The notes beneath the pieces were generated by a model that was given only the letters and a program-made list of their open reading frames with translations, was not told the origin of the DNA and made no database searches. Positions 10,789 through 19,291 of a stretch of DNA of 64,000 bases are shown here, piece by piece. This DNA is from Armatimonadota bacterium (GTDB taxonomy: Bacteria; Armatimonadota; DTGP01; JAKQQT01). Positions within the stretch are counted from its first letter, which is position 1; each line of letters starts with the position of its first letter. Both the position numbers and the translations under genes were made by a program. The DNA is taken from positions 171,248 through 235,247 of the forward strand of contig DASXVS010000048.1 in NCBI GenBank assembly GCA_036504095.1, read 5' to 3'.

Positions 10789-11235
10789 ATGGCAAACCCA
10801 CTGAAAGAGTACCGCCGGACACATCGCGCAATCCGCGCCCTGTTCGACGATTTCACCCGCACACACTGCGAACAATGCCCGGACCCTTGCTGTCGCAAGC
10901 CGGCGCGCGTTGACGACCTGGATGTCCTGCTGGCGGAAAGCCTCGGCTGCGCCCTGCCGGCCGGCGACCCCGCGGGCGATCGGGCCGCCGCGGCGGAAGC
11001 GCTCATCAGCAAAGGCGACATACGGCATCTGGACGAGCCGTGCGACTTCCTGATGCGAGATGGGTGCGCATTTCCGGCAGATCTTCGGCCGCTGGGGTGC
11101 ACAACGTTCGTGTGCCGTTACATGGAGCGCGATATGAGCACGCGCGAACTGAAGGAGATCAAACGCCTGGCGAAAGTGCTGGAAGAGCAGCGGGCGGCGC
11201 TGCTGCAAGCGGTGGGTTTGGGCGGAAGGGGTTAG
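10789..11235 (+). CDS. YkgJ-family cysteine cluster protein
   Basis: A 148-residue protein with the cysteine pattern of the YkgJ/UPF0153 family, thought to bind zinc or an Fe-S cluster: CEQCPDPCC near residues 25-33, a second group PCDFL...GCAF, then PLGCTTFVCRY. Function is unknown. It is divergent from the GGDEF gene and convergent with ftsA (37 bp between the stops). The ATG has no clear Shine-Dalgarno site. A TATGAT at 10771-10776 may be its -10 element, giving a very short leader. Confidence 0.8.
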   Translation: MANPLKEYRRTHRAIRALFDDFTRTHCEQCPDPCCRKPARVDDLDVLLAESLGCALPAGDPAGDRAAAAEALISKGDIRHLDEPCDFLMRDGCAFPADLRPLGCTTFVCRYMERDMSTRELKEIKRLAKVLEEQRAALLQAVGLGGRG

Positions 11236-11272
11236 GGATCAGGCGGCGGGGCGGAAGGAAAACGCGAGCCGT

Positions 11273-12517
11273 TCAGGAGCGCGAGAGCCACCGCCGAAGC
11301 CGGCCCAGGAGGCCGCGCGGATGGGGCCGGGCCGCGAATTCCTCGGGCTCTACGTCCCGGGCGGCACGCGCGGCAAGACGGGCAAGCCCTACGGCCGTGG
11401 CGTATCGAGGGCTGTTCACGGGATCCACGACACCGATCTGCTCGGATGGCATGGCGATTCGGACGGGGCAGTCCAGTATCTCCTGAGCGGCCTTGTCGGT
11501 TCCGTGAAGCCGCGATCCGCCGCCGGTGATGACGGTGCCGGCGGGAATCTGGGAGCCGAACCCCGATTTCCGGATCTGATCGCGCAACGTTTCGAAGAGC
11601 TCCATCATGCGCGCCTCGATGATCTCGGCGAGGATGCTCCGGGGAATCTGCGACTGGCTTTGCTCGCCCAGGTGCGTAACGTCCACAAGCTCGTCTTCCG
11701 TCAGGAGGTCGGTCAGCCCGGCGCCCCAGTCCACCTTCAATCGCTCGGCTTCCAGCGGGTCCACGCGGATGCCAACAGCGATATCGCGCGTGACGTGTTC
11801 CCCCGCGATGGGAACCACGCCGGTGTGGGCGATGGCGCCGTTGGTGAAGATGGCCACGTCCGTGGTGCCGCCGCCAATGTCGACCAGCGCTACACCCAGG
11901 TCGCGTTCGGCAGGCAGCAGCACCGCTTCGGCGGTGGCCAGTGGGCCAAGGACGACTCCCCCACCCTCCACCTGAAGCCCGGCGGCGTAAACGCATTTGA
12001 GCACGTTGTCGATGAAAGTGCGCGCGCCAGTTACGATGTGAGCGTCCGCCTCGAGCCGGGCCCCCGACATGCCTTCCGGGCGCGCGACACCGTCCAAACC
12101 ATCGACGATGAAGCCGCGCGGGATGGTATGCAGGATTTCGCGGTCCGGTGGAAGGACAATCGCGCGGGCGTTCTCCATCACGCGGTCAACGTCTTCGGCG
12201 CTGATTTCCTGCGCCGGGTTATTGATTGCCACGACGCCCTTCGAGTTGAAACTGGTGAGATGCTCGCCGGTGATGCCTACGGTGACGGTTTCGATATGGA
12301 CCCCGCTTGCGAGCTCCGCCTCATCCTTGCAGTCGCGAATGGCCGCCACCGCGTCAGAGATATCGGCGACGACGCCGCGACGGATTCCGGCGGACGGCAC
12401 CAGGGAAGATCCCAGGATGGTCAGTGATCCCGAGGCATCCGTTTCGCCGACCACGCAGCATATCTTGGTGGTGCCGATATCCAGTCCAACTACGATTTTA
12501 GGTTTATTGCGCGCCAA
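11273..12517 (-). CDS. ftsA: Cell division protein FtsA
   Basis: This actin-like ATPase tethers FtsZ to the membrane and recruits the divisome. The 414 residues show the FtsA layout: phosphate 1 VVGLDIGTTKI, a 1C subdomain, ALVDIGGGTTDVAIF, ITGGGSRLHG, and a C-terminal amphipathic helix (RGLLGRLRRWLSRS) for membrane binding. It is the last gene of the dcw operon. Its TTG start overlaps the end of the DUF1290 gene by 14 bp, with an AGGAAA site upstream. ftsZ, which normally follows ftsA, is not present: the next gene is convergent and unrelated. Confidence 0.95.
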   Translation of the reverse strand: MARNKPKIVVGLDIGTTKICCVVGETDASGSLTILGSSLVPSAGIRRGVVADISDAVAAIRDCKDEAELASGVHIETVTVGITGEHLTSFNSKGVVAINNPAQEISAEDVDRVMENARAIVLPPDREILHTIPRGFIVDGLDGVARPEGMSGARLEADAHIVTGARTFIDNVLKCVYAAGLQVEGGGVVLGPLATAEAVLLPAERDLGVALVDIGGGTTDVAIFTNGAIAHTGVVPIAGEHVTRDIAVGIRVDPLEAERLKVDWGAGLTDLLTEDELVDVTHLGEQSQSQIPRSILAEIIEARMMELFETLRDQIRKSGFGSQIPAGTVITGGGSRLHGTDKAAQEILDCPVRIAMPSEQIGVVDPVNSPRYATAVGLARLAARAARDVEPEEFAARPHPRGLLGRLRRWLSRS

Positions 12518-13016
12518 CGATGTCGTTTCCTGGTAAGGTGTCGGAGCCGGAATCTGAAGCGACGGGGGGCATGCCCCGTTCCGCGCTCAGCGAGGACTCC
12601 AGGGCCGCCCGGCTGGCGCGGCCACGTTCGATGAAAAAGCGCCGGATCAGCGAGCTGTTCAGGAAGATCCGCCAGCCGAGAACCACAACGGCCGCCACGT
12701 AAAGCTCCGGGATGCCGATGGCGTCGCCAAACCACACAAACGCGACGGTGATAACCGTGTTCAGTACGAAGCCGGAAAGGAAGACGTCACTGTGAAATTT
12801 GCCCTCCATTCCGGCGCGGACACCGCCGAGAACGGAGTCGATTCCGGCCAGAACAGCGAGCGCGAGATACCCCGCCCATTGCGTGGACACCTCAAGGCTG
12901 GTCCAGGAATAAAACGCGCCGAAGCCCGCGGCAAACGCGAGCACGGGCAGCAGGACCGATGAGAGCCTCGCCGCGTAGTGGTGGGTATGGGTTGCTGGGT
13001 TTATCCTGTTCGTCAA
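12504..13016 (-). CDS. DUF1290 small basic protein (Sbp-like) with extended C-terminus
   Basis: A membrane protein with three to four helices and the DUF1290 signature: LAVLAGIDSVLGGVRAGMEGKF, then VFLSGFVLNT, and LYVAAVVVLGWRIFLNSSLIRR split over the last helices. In Bacillus and relatives sbp lies between ylxW/ylxX and ftsA, exactly the position seen here. Its molecular role is unknown, presumably at the division site. At 170 residues it is longer than the usual ~110-120; the extra length is a Ser/Gly-rich tail after the last helix, plus a polar N-terminus. TTG start with GGAG 8 nt upstream. Confidence 0.88.
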   Translation of the reverse strand: MTNRINPATHTHHYAARLSSVLLPVLAFAAGFGAFYSWTSLEVSTQWAGYLALAVLAGIDSVLGGVRAGMEGKFHSDVFLSGFVLNTVITVAFVWFGDAIGIPELYVAAVVVLGWRIFLNSSLIRRFFIERGRASRAALESSLSAERGMPPVASDSGSDTLPGNDIVGAQ

Positions 13017-13103
13017 TGGATCCGCTCCGGATACGACCGCGTGATCGACATTCCCTACTTCATCTTGTTGTCTGGAGACCGGGGCGTCAAGGCTTGGCGG
13101 CCT

Positions 13104-13871
13104 TTACTGGGGCCTTCCGGCGCGCAGGGCCGTCGGCCCCGAATACGCCGGGGCCCTTATCTCTTTTTCCTTCGTAATCGAGATCATGTTCAGCAGCGCC
13201 AAGCGCGAGTTCTCGGGGTCCATAATTCCGCCGTTCATCATGATCGAGCTATAGAGTCCATCGCGATTGCCGATAGCGCTGATTCGGAGGGGCATCCCCA
13301 CCGGCGTGGCGTTGATGAGAACGCTGTTGCCCACACAGCGAATCGGCGATACCGCCGAAAGCCGTTGGCCGTTGATCACAATCGCTTCGGCGCCCGCCGC
13401 GCGCAACTCGTTGACAACCTCGAAAACATCCACATCGTGGATATTGGACTCATCCACCGCGAGGCCCATCGTCTTGCGCTTCGCCGGCGGCACATCGTTC
13501 AGCGTGATCGTAACGCCGGGCCCGACGATGGGCGTGAGCGCGGCGAACGCCATCGTGTCCCGGAGTTCCGCCTTGAGCGTGGCGACCTTCGCCCCGCCGG
13601 AATACCCTTCCGTGAGTTTGCGCTTCTCCTCGTTCAGGCGCTTGATCTCAGCCTGGAGGGCGGTGTTGGCCTTCACCTGCCTGTTGTACTCAACCTGAGG
13701 GACGCCGTTGCGGTTCGGGAAGATATTGTTCTTCCGAAAGTTCTCCTGGGCGCGCAGCGAAGCGCCGAGAATGGCGCCAAGAAACAGCGCCAGCGCAGTC
13801 ACCTGCCAGAGCCAATGGCGCTGCACGATGCTGGCCTTATCCTGCACATGGTTTTGTGTGTTCATATTCAT
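13104..13871 (-). CDS. DUF881 family protein (YlxW/YlxX-like)
   Basis: A 255-residue bitopic membrane protein: short cytoplasmic start, one transmembrane helix (about 22-38), a coiled-coil segment (about 62-85, rich in Lys/Glu), then the DUF881 domain. The domain shows VGPGVTITLND, DVFEVVNELRAAGAEAI and INGQRL. In Firmicutes such genes sit next to divIB/ftsQ and are linked to the divisome, without a known activity. It lies 87 bp upstream of DUF1290 and 41 bp downstream of ftsQ, in conserved order. Confidence 0.88.
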   Translation of the reverse strand: MNMNTQNHVQDKASIVQRHWLWQVTALALFLGAILGASLRAQENFRKNNIFPNRNGVPQVEYNRQVKANTALQAEIKRLNEEKRKLTEGYSGGAKVATLKAELRDTMAFAALTPIVGPGVTITLNDVPPAKRKTMGLAVDESNIHDVDVFEVVNELRAAGAEAIVINGQRLSAVSPIRCVGNSVLINATPVGMPLRISAIGNRDGLYSSIMMNGGIMDPENSRLALLNMISITKEKEIRAPAYSGPTALRAGRPQ

Positions 13872-13912
13872 CCGACAAAACAGCTAACAGATAGCGTGGA
13901 GCGTCCAGGCCG

Positions 13913-14824
13913 CTATTTGCTCCGGCTCCCGTCGAAGTGATAATCCTGGAATTCCGGGCGCCGCTTTGTATACTCGTTCCCGGGAGATGTCATGTCCAGG
14001 ACGAGCAGTTTTGAGATCAGGTCCCGCCCGTTCGGCCCGGTGAGCATGCGTTCGGTAAGAGGAAGCCTGTCCGGGGCGTCGTCCAGCTGCCCTAGCCGTA
14101 TCTTCAGCCCGTTCGAGTTCTGAAGCCACACGTCGCCGTTGGCTTCCAGGTGGACCCGAACGTTGCGCGCGAGTGGAAGCCTGGCCACTCCCTTCAGGGT
14201 GGCCAGGGCCGCGCCCCGGGCAGCGATGGGAAGCGGCTTCCCGACCACGATCGGAGCGGCCGGAGTCATCGCGAACACGGGTACAAAGGCCAGTGGCGCG
14301 GGGACGCTCCGGAACACGATCCCGCCACCGTCCATCACCCAGCAGCCCTGGGGCGTGAGAACGCTCGCCAGCGGCACGCGCTCATTGACAATCACCGCCA
14401 GGGAATCGGGCAGATGGCGCTCGACGCGCGCGGAGGCGATCTCCGGCAGCGCCTCCAGTAAACGAACCGCTTTGCCGGTCGGCGCGCGGAACAGGTTCAT
14501 TGGCTTCGTGAGGCGCGCAACCCTGCGGATCTCATCCGGCGGGCGGACCGTCGCGCCGGTGACGGTGACCTTGCGAACGACCAGCAGCGGAGACGTCGCG
14601 CCCAACCACAGAGCCTCACCGAGAAGCGCAACGAAGAGCAGGTTTCGAAAACCGCGCAGCCGGGCATTCCAGGCCACGACGGGCGGGACGCGGTAACGGT
14701 TGCGCCGCCGCGGCGACGCAGAGGAACGCGGCGTGTGCCCGGACGCAGATGGAGCGCGCACGGGCTTGTGAGCCAGCAGATCCGCGCGTTCCGGTTTTCG
14801 TACAGGTTTTCGTTGGCGTTTCAC
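13913..14824 (-). CDS. ftsQ: Cell division protein FtsQ/DivIB
   Basis: A divisome scaffold with one transmembrane helix that links the early and late complexes. It has 303 residues: a long basic cytoplasmic region (1-~55), a hydrophobic helix (about 60-78), a POTRA domain (LVVRKVTVTGATVRPPDEI to LPEIASARVERHLPDSLAV), and the beta domain (VPLASV, WVMDGGGIVF). The GTG start lies 2 nt after the ddl stop. The gene order ddl-ftsQ is typical of dcw clusters. Confidence 0.9.
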   Translation of the reverse strand: MKRQRKPVRKPERADLLAHKPVRAPSASGHTPRSSASPRRRNRYRVPPVVAWNARLRGFRNLLFVALLGEALWLGATSPLLVVRKVTVTGATVRPPDEIRRVARLTKPMNLFRAPTGKAVRLLEALPEIASARVERHLPDSLAVIVNERVPLASVLTPQGCWVMDGGGIVFRSVPAPLAFVPVFAMTPAAPIVVGKPLPIAARGAALATLKGVARLPLARNVRVHLEANGDVWLQNSNGLKIRLGQLDDAPDRLPLTERMLTGPNGRDLISKLLVLDMTSPGNEYTKRRPEFQDYHFDGSRSK

Positions 14825-14826
14825 GG

Positions 14827-15768
14827 TCAGTTATCCGTCGTATGTCCGGCGAGGGCGCTGGCGATCAAGCGGTCCAGCACCTCGGAAAACGATATCCCGG
14901 CGGCGCGCGCCGCGTCCGGGAGGAGACTGGTGGGAGTCATGCCGGGAATGGTGTTGACCTCCAGCACCACGGCGTCATCCCCATTAACAATCATATCCGT
15001 CCGGCTCATTCCGCGGCATCCAAGCGCAGAGTGGCAGCGCAGCGCATATTCCCGCGCCTTCGCCGCCGCGGCATCGCTGATGCGCGCCGGGATGATGTGC
15101 GTGCTTCCGCCCGCCTGGTATTTGGAGTCGAAATCATAGAACTCCGCCTTCGGGATGATCTCTATGACAGGCAGCGCCACAGCGTCCCCGTTGCCCAGAA
15201 CCGATACCGTTATCTCGGTTCCGGTGATGAATTCCTCCAGCAGGCAGACACTGTCAAATTGCAGCGCCAGATCGACCGCCGCGGCGACCTCCCGATGCGC
15301 GTGAATAATGCTCATTCCGAAGCTCGAGCCCTGCGCGTTCGGCTTCGCGACGAGGGGCACCGGCAACTCCTCGGGACACTCCGGAACGGACGTAACAGCA
15401 AGGGACCACGGAGTCGGGATCCCCTCGCCGCGCAACACCCGCTTGCACATCGCCTTGTCCATCGCCAGCGCGGATGCCAGCACACCCGATCCGGTATAGG
15501 GCAGGCCCAGGAGATCGAGCAGGCCCTGCACAGAACCGTCTTCGCCGTGCGGACCGTGCAGCGCGATGAAGACGACGTCCGGCCGCCGCTCCCAGAGCGC
15601 CTGTGCGCCGTCGATTCCCCGCAGCGCGAGCGCGTCCACGACGAAGGCGTCGTAGCGCGCGACGCTCAACGCGGCCATCACCTGTTCACCCGTGCGAAGC
15701 GAGACCTCCCGCTCCGCTGAATCGCCGCCCACCAATACCGCAACCCGTAGCTTCCGCTCTGCCGTCAC
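14827..15768 (-). CDS. ddl: D-alanine--D-alanine ligase
   Basis: This enzyme joins two D-Ala residues with ATP to make the dipeptide MurF adds to the peptidoglycan precursor. It has 313 residues with the ATP-grasp fold: VLVGGDSAEREVSLRTG at the start, HGPHGEDGSVQG, ALAMDKAMCKR, KPNAQGSSFGMS and EVNTIPGMTPTSLLP at the metal site. The GTG start overlaps the murB stop (GTGA, 15765-15768), and a CAGGAGA site lies 7 nt upstream. Confidence 0.97.
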   Translation of the reverse strand: MTAERKLRVAVLVGGDSAEREVSLRTGEQVMAALSVARYDAFVVDALALRGIDGAQALWERRPDVVFIALHGPHGEDGSVQGLLDLLGLPYTGSGVLASALAMDKAMCKRVLRGEGIPTPWSLAVTSVPECPEELPVPLVAKPNAQGSSFGMSIIHAHREVAAAVDLALQFDSVCLLEEFITGTEITVSVLGNGDAVALPVIEIIPKAEFYDFDSKYQAGGSTHIIPARISDAAAAKAREYALRCHSALGCRGMSRTDMIVNGDDAVVLEVNTIPGMTPTSLLPDAARAAGISFSEVLDRLIASALAGHTTDN

Positions 15769-16703
15769 TCAGTGTCTCCTGCCCCGAGCGGCGGCTCCGG
15801 CCACTCGCCAACAAACTCGATTTCCGGCGCGAGGACCGATCCGTCACGTTCCCGCACCAACTCGCGCATCGTTCCCATCAAGGTCACTACGTCCTGCGCC
15901 GTGGCCGCTCCCGCGTTCACGACGAAGTTCGCGTGACGATCCGAGACAACCGCGCCGCCGACGGACATGCCCTTCGCCCCTGCTTCATCGAGCAGGCGCC
16001 CGGCGGACAACCCGGCGCCGGGATTCTTGAACACACACCCCGCGGAGCGATCCCAATGCGGCTGCGTTCTGTGGCGCCGCTCCCGCATGCGCGCCATCGT
16101 CGCCTGAACCTCGTCCGCCGAAGCCGGACGCAGGAGGAACCGCGCCGAGAGCAACACGTCACGCGTTTCGCACAACCTGGAGGCACGGTAGGCCATACCG
16201 AGCTCGGCGGCGGTGCGGGTCACAACCTCACCACCGCGCGTTACGGCGCGCACATCCACCATGCAGTCCTTGACCTCGCCGAGCAGCGTCCCGGCGTTCA
16301 TGAAAATCGCGCCGCCCAGCGTGCCGGGGATGCCTTCCGCGAATTCCATCCCGGTGAGCCCCGCGCGAGCGGCGCGGAACGCAACCTTCATCAGCGGAGC
16401 GCCGCAGCCAGCGCGCAACTCTTCGCGATGAATCTCAATGCTCGCCAGGCTGCGCCCGATCAGCAGGGTGACGCCCCGAATCCCGAGGTCCGAGACGAGG
16501 ACGTTGGTGCCGTTTCCGAGGACGGTGACCGGCATCCGGGATGCCGCGGCCCAGCGGATGGCTTCCACAACGTCGTCTTCGCAAGCGGGGAGGATCAGGA
16601 GGTCGGCCGGCCCACCGATTCGAAATGACGTGTGGCGAGCCATCGGCTCATCGCGAAGCAGTTCCCCCTGGATAGACGGTTGAGGGGCGCGCTCCAATGT
16701 CAT
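15765..16703 (-). CDS. murB: UDP-N-acetylenolpyruvoylglucosamine reductase
   Basis: An FAD enzyme that reduces the enolpyruvyl group with NADPH to give UDP-MurNAc. It has 312 residues. Visible motifs are TSFRIGGPADLL, the FAD-binding VLGNGTNVLVSD, GCGAP, GMEFAEGIPGTLGGA, and the active-site segment GCVFKNPGAGLSAG. Cys takes the place of the usual catalytic Ser in GSxFKNP, a substitution I recall from other phyla. The ATG overlaps the murC stop by 4 bp. Confidence 0.96.
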   Translation of the reverse strand: MTLERAPQPSIQGELLRDEPMARHTSFRIGGPADLLILPACEDDVVEAIRWAAASRMPVTVLGNGTNVLVSDLGIRGVTLLIGRSLASIEIHREELRAGCGAPLMKVAFRAARAGLTGMEFAEGIPGTLGGAIFMNAGTLLGEVKDCMVDVRAVTRGGEVVTRTAAELGMAYRASRLCETRDVLLSARFLLRPASADEVQATMARMRERRHRTQPHWDRSAGCVFKNPGAGLSAGRLLDEAGAKGMSVGGAVVSDRHANFVVNAGAATAQDVVTLMGTMRELVRERDGSVLAPEIEFVGEWPEPPLGAGDTE

Positions 16704-18064
16704 GCCCCATCCCCCCGGACATACGCCTCGCCGGCCGCACGGATATCGCCGGCGCCCATCACAATGAGAACGTCGCCGGCTTTGGCGAACGAACGGGCCA
16801 GCGCCGGCACTTCGGCCTTGTCCTCCACGAACCGGACCGTCTTCCCGGGAGTGCGGCGGACGATGCCGTCGGCGATGGCGCGGCCCGAAACGCCCGGAAT
16901 CGGCTCTTCACGTGATTTGAAGATCTCCGTGACGATCACGGCGTCCGCGTCATTGAACGCCGCGACGAAATCGTCCAGAAAGTCGCGCGTTCGTGAATAG
17001 AGGTGAGGCTGAAAGACGGCGATGATGCGTCCTGGGAAGGCGCGCCGGGCTGCGGAAAGCGTCACGCGCACCTCCGTCGGATGATGGGCGTAGTCATCGT
17101 AAACGTACACGCCGTCGCGTTCGCCGAGAAGCTCGAACCGGCGCCCCACCCCACGGTAGCTTCCCAGCGCATCCGCGATTTGCCGCGCCGCCAGGCCAAC
17201 CTCCACACCGACCACAAACGCCGCGAGCGCGTTCGAAACGTTGTGCTCGCCCGGAACCTCAAGATGGACGGTTGCGACCGCTTCTCCCTGGTGGTAGACA
17301 TCGAAGCGACTTGACATGCCCTTGAAGCTAAGGTTCATCGCCCGCCAGTCGCCGCTCCGCAAGCCGTAGGTGATTGTGCGACAGGCGCAATCGCCGGCCA
17401 ACGCCGCGGACTCCACGTCGTCCGCGTTGGCGACGACCACGCCGCCCTCGATTACCATGCCGGTGAACTGTCGGAACGCGGCGCGGATGTGGTCCAGGCT
17501 GCCGTGAAAATCCAGGTGATCGGCCTCGATGTTGGTCACGACGGCGATGCGCGGCGCCAAGTGCACAAAGGAGCCATATGCCTCGCAGGCCTCCGCGACA
17601 AAATACCGTCCGGTTCCGGCGTGGGCCGTCCGGTCCGCGCCCAGCGCTTCCCCGCCAACGACGACGCTGGGATCCAACCCGCTCTCCAGCATGATGCGGG
17701 CGACCATCGCCGTTGTGGATGTCTTTCCGTGGGTGCCTGAGATCGCGATGCCTTCGTGGCGCTCCATCATCCGGCCGAGGAGTTCGGAGCGGCGGATGAC
17801 CTCCTGGCCGCGGGCGCGGGCGGCGTCAACCTCGGGGTTGGCGCCCTTGATGGCGTCGGTCGTGACGACGATGGCGCCGGGTGGAACGTTCTCCGCCGAA
17901 TGGCCGACGGCTACGGTCGCGCCCAGGGCACGAAGTTCCGCGAGTATGTGCGAGTCGGCCTTATCCGATCCGGAGACGACGGCGCCCTGCGAGATGGCGA
18001 TACGCGCCAATCCGCTCATTCCGATGCCGCCGATGCCCACAAAATGGTAGTTCAGTGTCCTCAA
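16700..18064 (-). CDS. murC: UDP-N-acetylmuramate--L-alanine ligase
   Basis: This enzyme adds L-Ala to UDP-MurNAc with ATP, the first stem-peptide step. It has 454 residues: N-terminal YHFVGIGGIGMSGLAR, the ATP loop SGTHGKTSTTAM, the metal/ATP region TNIEADHLDFHG, NVSNALAA, and YDDYAHHPTEV typical of MurC. The start is uncertain: the best in-frame codon is TTG 18064, whose Shine-Dalgarno-like GAAGGGA is only about 1 nt away. A 114-bp gap with a hairpin separates it from murG, the largest break in the operon. Confidence 0.96.
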   Translation of the reverse strand: MRTLNYHFVGIGGIGMSGLARIAISQGAVVSGSDKADSHILAELRALGATVAVGHSAENVPPGAIVVTTDAIKGANPEVDAARARGQEVIRRSELLGRMMERHEGIAISGTHGKTSTTAMVARIMLESGLDPSVVVGGEALGADRTAHAGTGRYFVAEACEAYGSFVHLAPRIAVVTNIEADHLDFHGSLDHIRAAFRQFTGMVIEGGVVVANADDVESAALAGDCACRTITYGLRSGDWRAMNLSFKGMSSRFDVYHQGEAVATVHLEVPGEHNVSNALAAFVVGVEVGLAARQIADALGSYRGVGRRFELLGERDGVYVYDDYAHHPTEVRVTLSAARRAFPGRIIAVFQPHLYSRTRDFLDDFVAAFNDADAVIVTEIFKSREEPIPGVSGRAIADGIVRRTPGKTVRFVEDKAEVPALARSFAKAGDVLIVMGAGDIRAAGEAYVRGDGA

Positions 18065-18112
18065 TCCCTTCAGTAGCGCGCACTGCGGCGCGACATCTAT
18101 ATCAACGTGCCG

Positions 18113-18140
18113 CGGAGCCGGATGTCATGCTCCGGCTCCG
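18113..18140 (-). repeat. Hairpin between murG and murC
   Basis: A perfect 10-bp stem (18113-18122 with 18131-18140) with an 8-nt loop in the 114-bp gap. No T run follows on the minus strand, so it may be a processing or attenuation hairpin, or an extragenic palindrome, not a full terminator. Confidence 0.5.
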
Positions 18141-18178
18141 ATTATCTTGCGAATATCGTGCTGTCCCACGCCGCCCGT

Positions 18179-19291
18179 TCAGGGCTGCGCCGTTTCCGGC
18201 GCGTCCGCCTGTTCGCGCCCGGCCAGTGTGAGCGCGAGCCGGGCGATGTCGTCGGCGGCGCGGGGCCGGGCGATCGCGCGCATGGCCTCGCTCATGGCCG
18301 CCAGCTTTCCTGGGCCCCGAAGCCTCTCCAGCAAGGCGCACAGCGATCCCGGATTCAAGTCCTTCTGATCGACGGCGAACGCGGCGCCCGCCTCCTCGAA
18401 GATGCGGGCGTTTTCCCGCTGGTGGTCGTCCGCGGCGTGCGGAAACGGCACCAGAACGGCGGGCACGCCGTGAAGGGCCAGTTCGGCGACGGTGGACGCG
18501 CCTGCCCGGCAGATGGCGACGTCCGCGGCGGCGTACGCAGCCGGCATATCCTCGATGTACGGCACCGCCCGGTAATACGGCCGGCGAGCCCACTCCGCCT
18601 GAGTGGTCTCCTCAAAGTGCTGCGGCCCGGTCTGATGCAGCACCTGAAACCCCATCGCGCCAAGGTAATCCAGCGACTTCACGAGGTTCTCGTTCAGCGC
18701 GACGGCCCCCTGGCTTCCACCGACAGCCAGCAGTGTGGGGCGGTCGGGCGCAAGGCCGAATCGAGCCCGTGCCTCCGTGACGTCCGCGGGCGCCGGCGGA
18801 GTGCGCACGGCAACGCCGGTTACAACGCACTTGCGAGGAGGCAGCCGTTGACCGCTCGCGGTGAATCCCAGGGCAACCCGCGCCGCGAAAATGCTGAGCC
18901 AGCGATTCGCCTTTCCGGCGACGGCGTTGGGCTCGTGCAGCACGATGGGAATTCCCCTCAGCGCGCCGGCCAGGACCACGCTCGCCGAAGCATAGCCCCC
19001 GGTCCCGACGATGGCCTCAACGTGCTCTCTCGCCAGGTACCGGTTCGCCTGCCTCATGCCCCGGACAACGGCGTATGTCCCGGCCACGAATTCCTTCAGA
19101 CCGTGCGGGCCGAACCCCTTCGTCGTGATGCCGGCAAAATGAACGCCGTGCTCCGGCACGAGGGTGGCTTCAAGCCCCTTCTCGTTACCGATAAACAGGA
19201 GGGACGCGCCCCGTTTTTCGAGAGCCACGCCGATCGCCAGAGCCGGGTATATATGGCCCCCGGTCCCACCGCCGGTTAGAACCACTGTCAT
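18179..19291 (-). CDS. murG: UDP-N-acetylglucosamine--lipid I transferase MurG
   Basis: This peripheral membrane glycosyltransferase turns lipid I into lipid II. It has 370 residues: LTGGGTGGHIYPALAIG at the acceptor site, GTGGYASASV, HEPNAVAGKANR, AVGGSQGAVALNE, and the UDP-GlcNAc site CRAGASTVAEL plus PFPHAADDHQRENA. Its ATG lies 107 bp inside the 3' end of ftsW, an unusually long overlap in a different frame. The start is firm because GGGTGGH must sit at the very N-terminus. Confidence 0.96.
   Translation of the reverse strand: MTVVLTGGGTGGHIYPALAIGVALEKRGASLLFIGNEKGLEATLVPEHGVHFAGITTKGFGPHGLKEFVAGTYAVVRGMRQANRYLAREHVEAIVGTGGYASASVVLAGALRGIPIVLHEPNAVAGKANRWLSIFAARVALGFTASGQRLPPRKCVVTGVAVRTPPAPADVTEARARFGLAPDRPTLLAVGGSQGAVALNENLVKSLDYLGAMGFQVLHQTGPQHFEETTQAEWARRPYYRAVPYIEDMPAAYAAADVAICRAGASTVAELALHGVPAVLVPFPHAADDHQRENARIFEEAGAAFAVDQKDLNPGSLCALLERLRGPGKLAAMSEAMRAIARPRAADDIARLALTLAGREQADAPETAQP

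Noticed and set aside
11321..12427. Long plus-strand open frame (368 codons) inside ftsA
   Set aside because: Antisense shadow of ftsA caused by high GC; no domain or start signal.
18113..18140. Terminator splitting the dcw operon between murG and murC
   Set aside because: The stem is perfect but no T run follows, and the gene order implies one operon; kept as a hairpin only.
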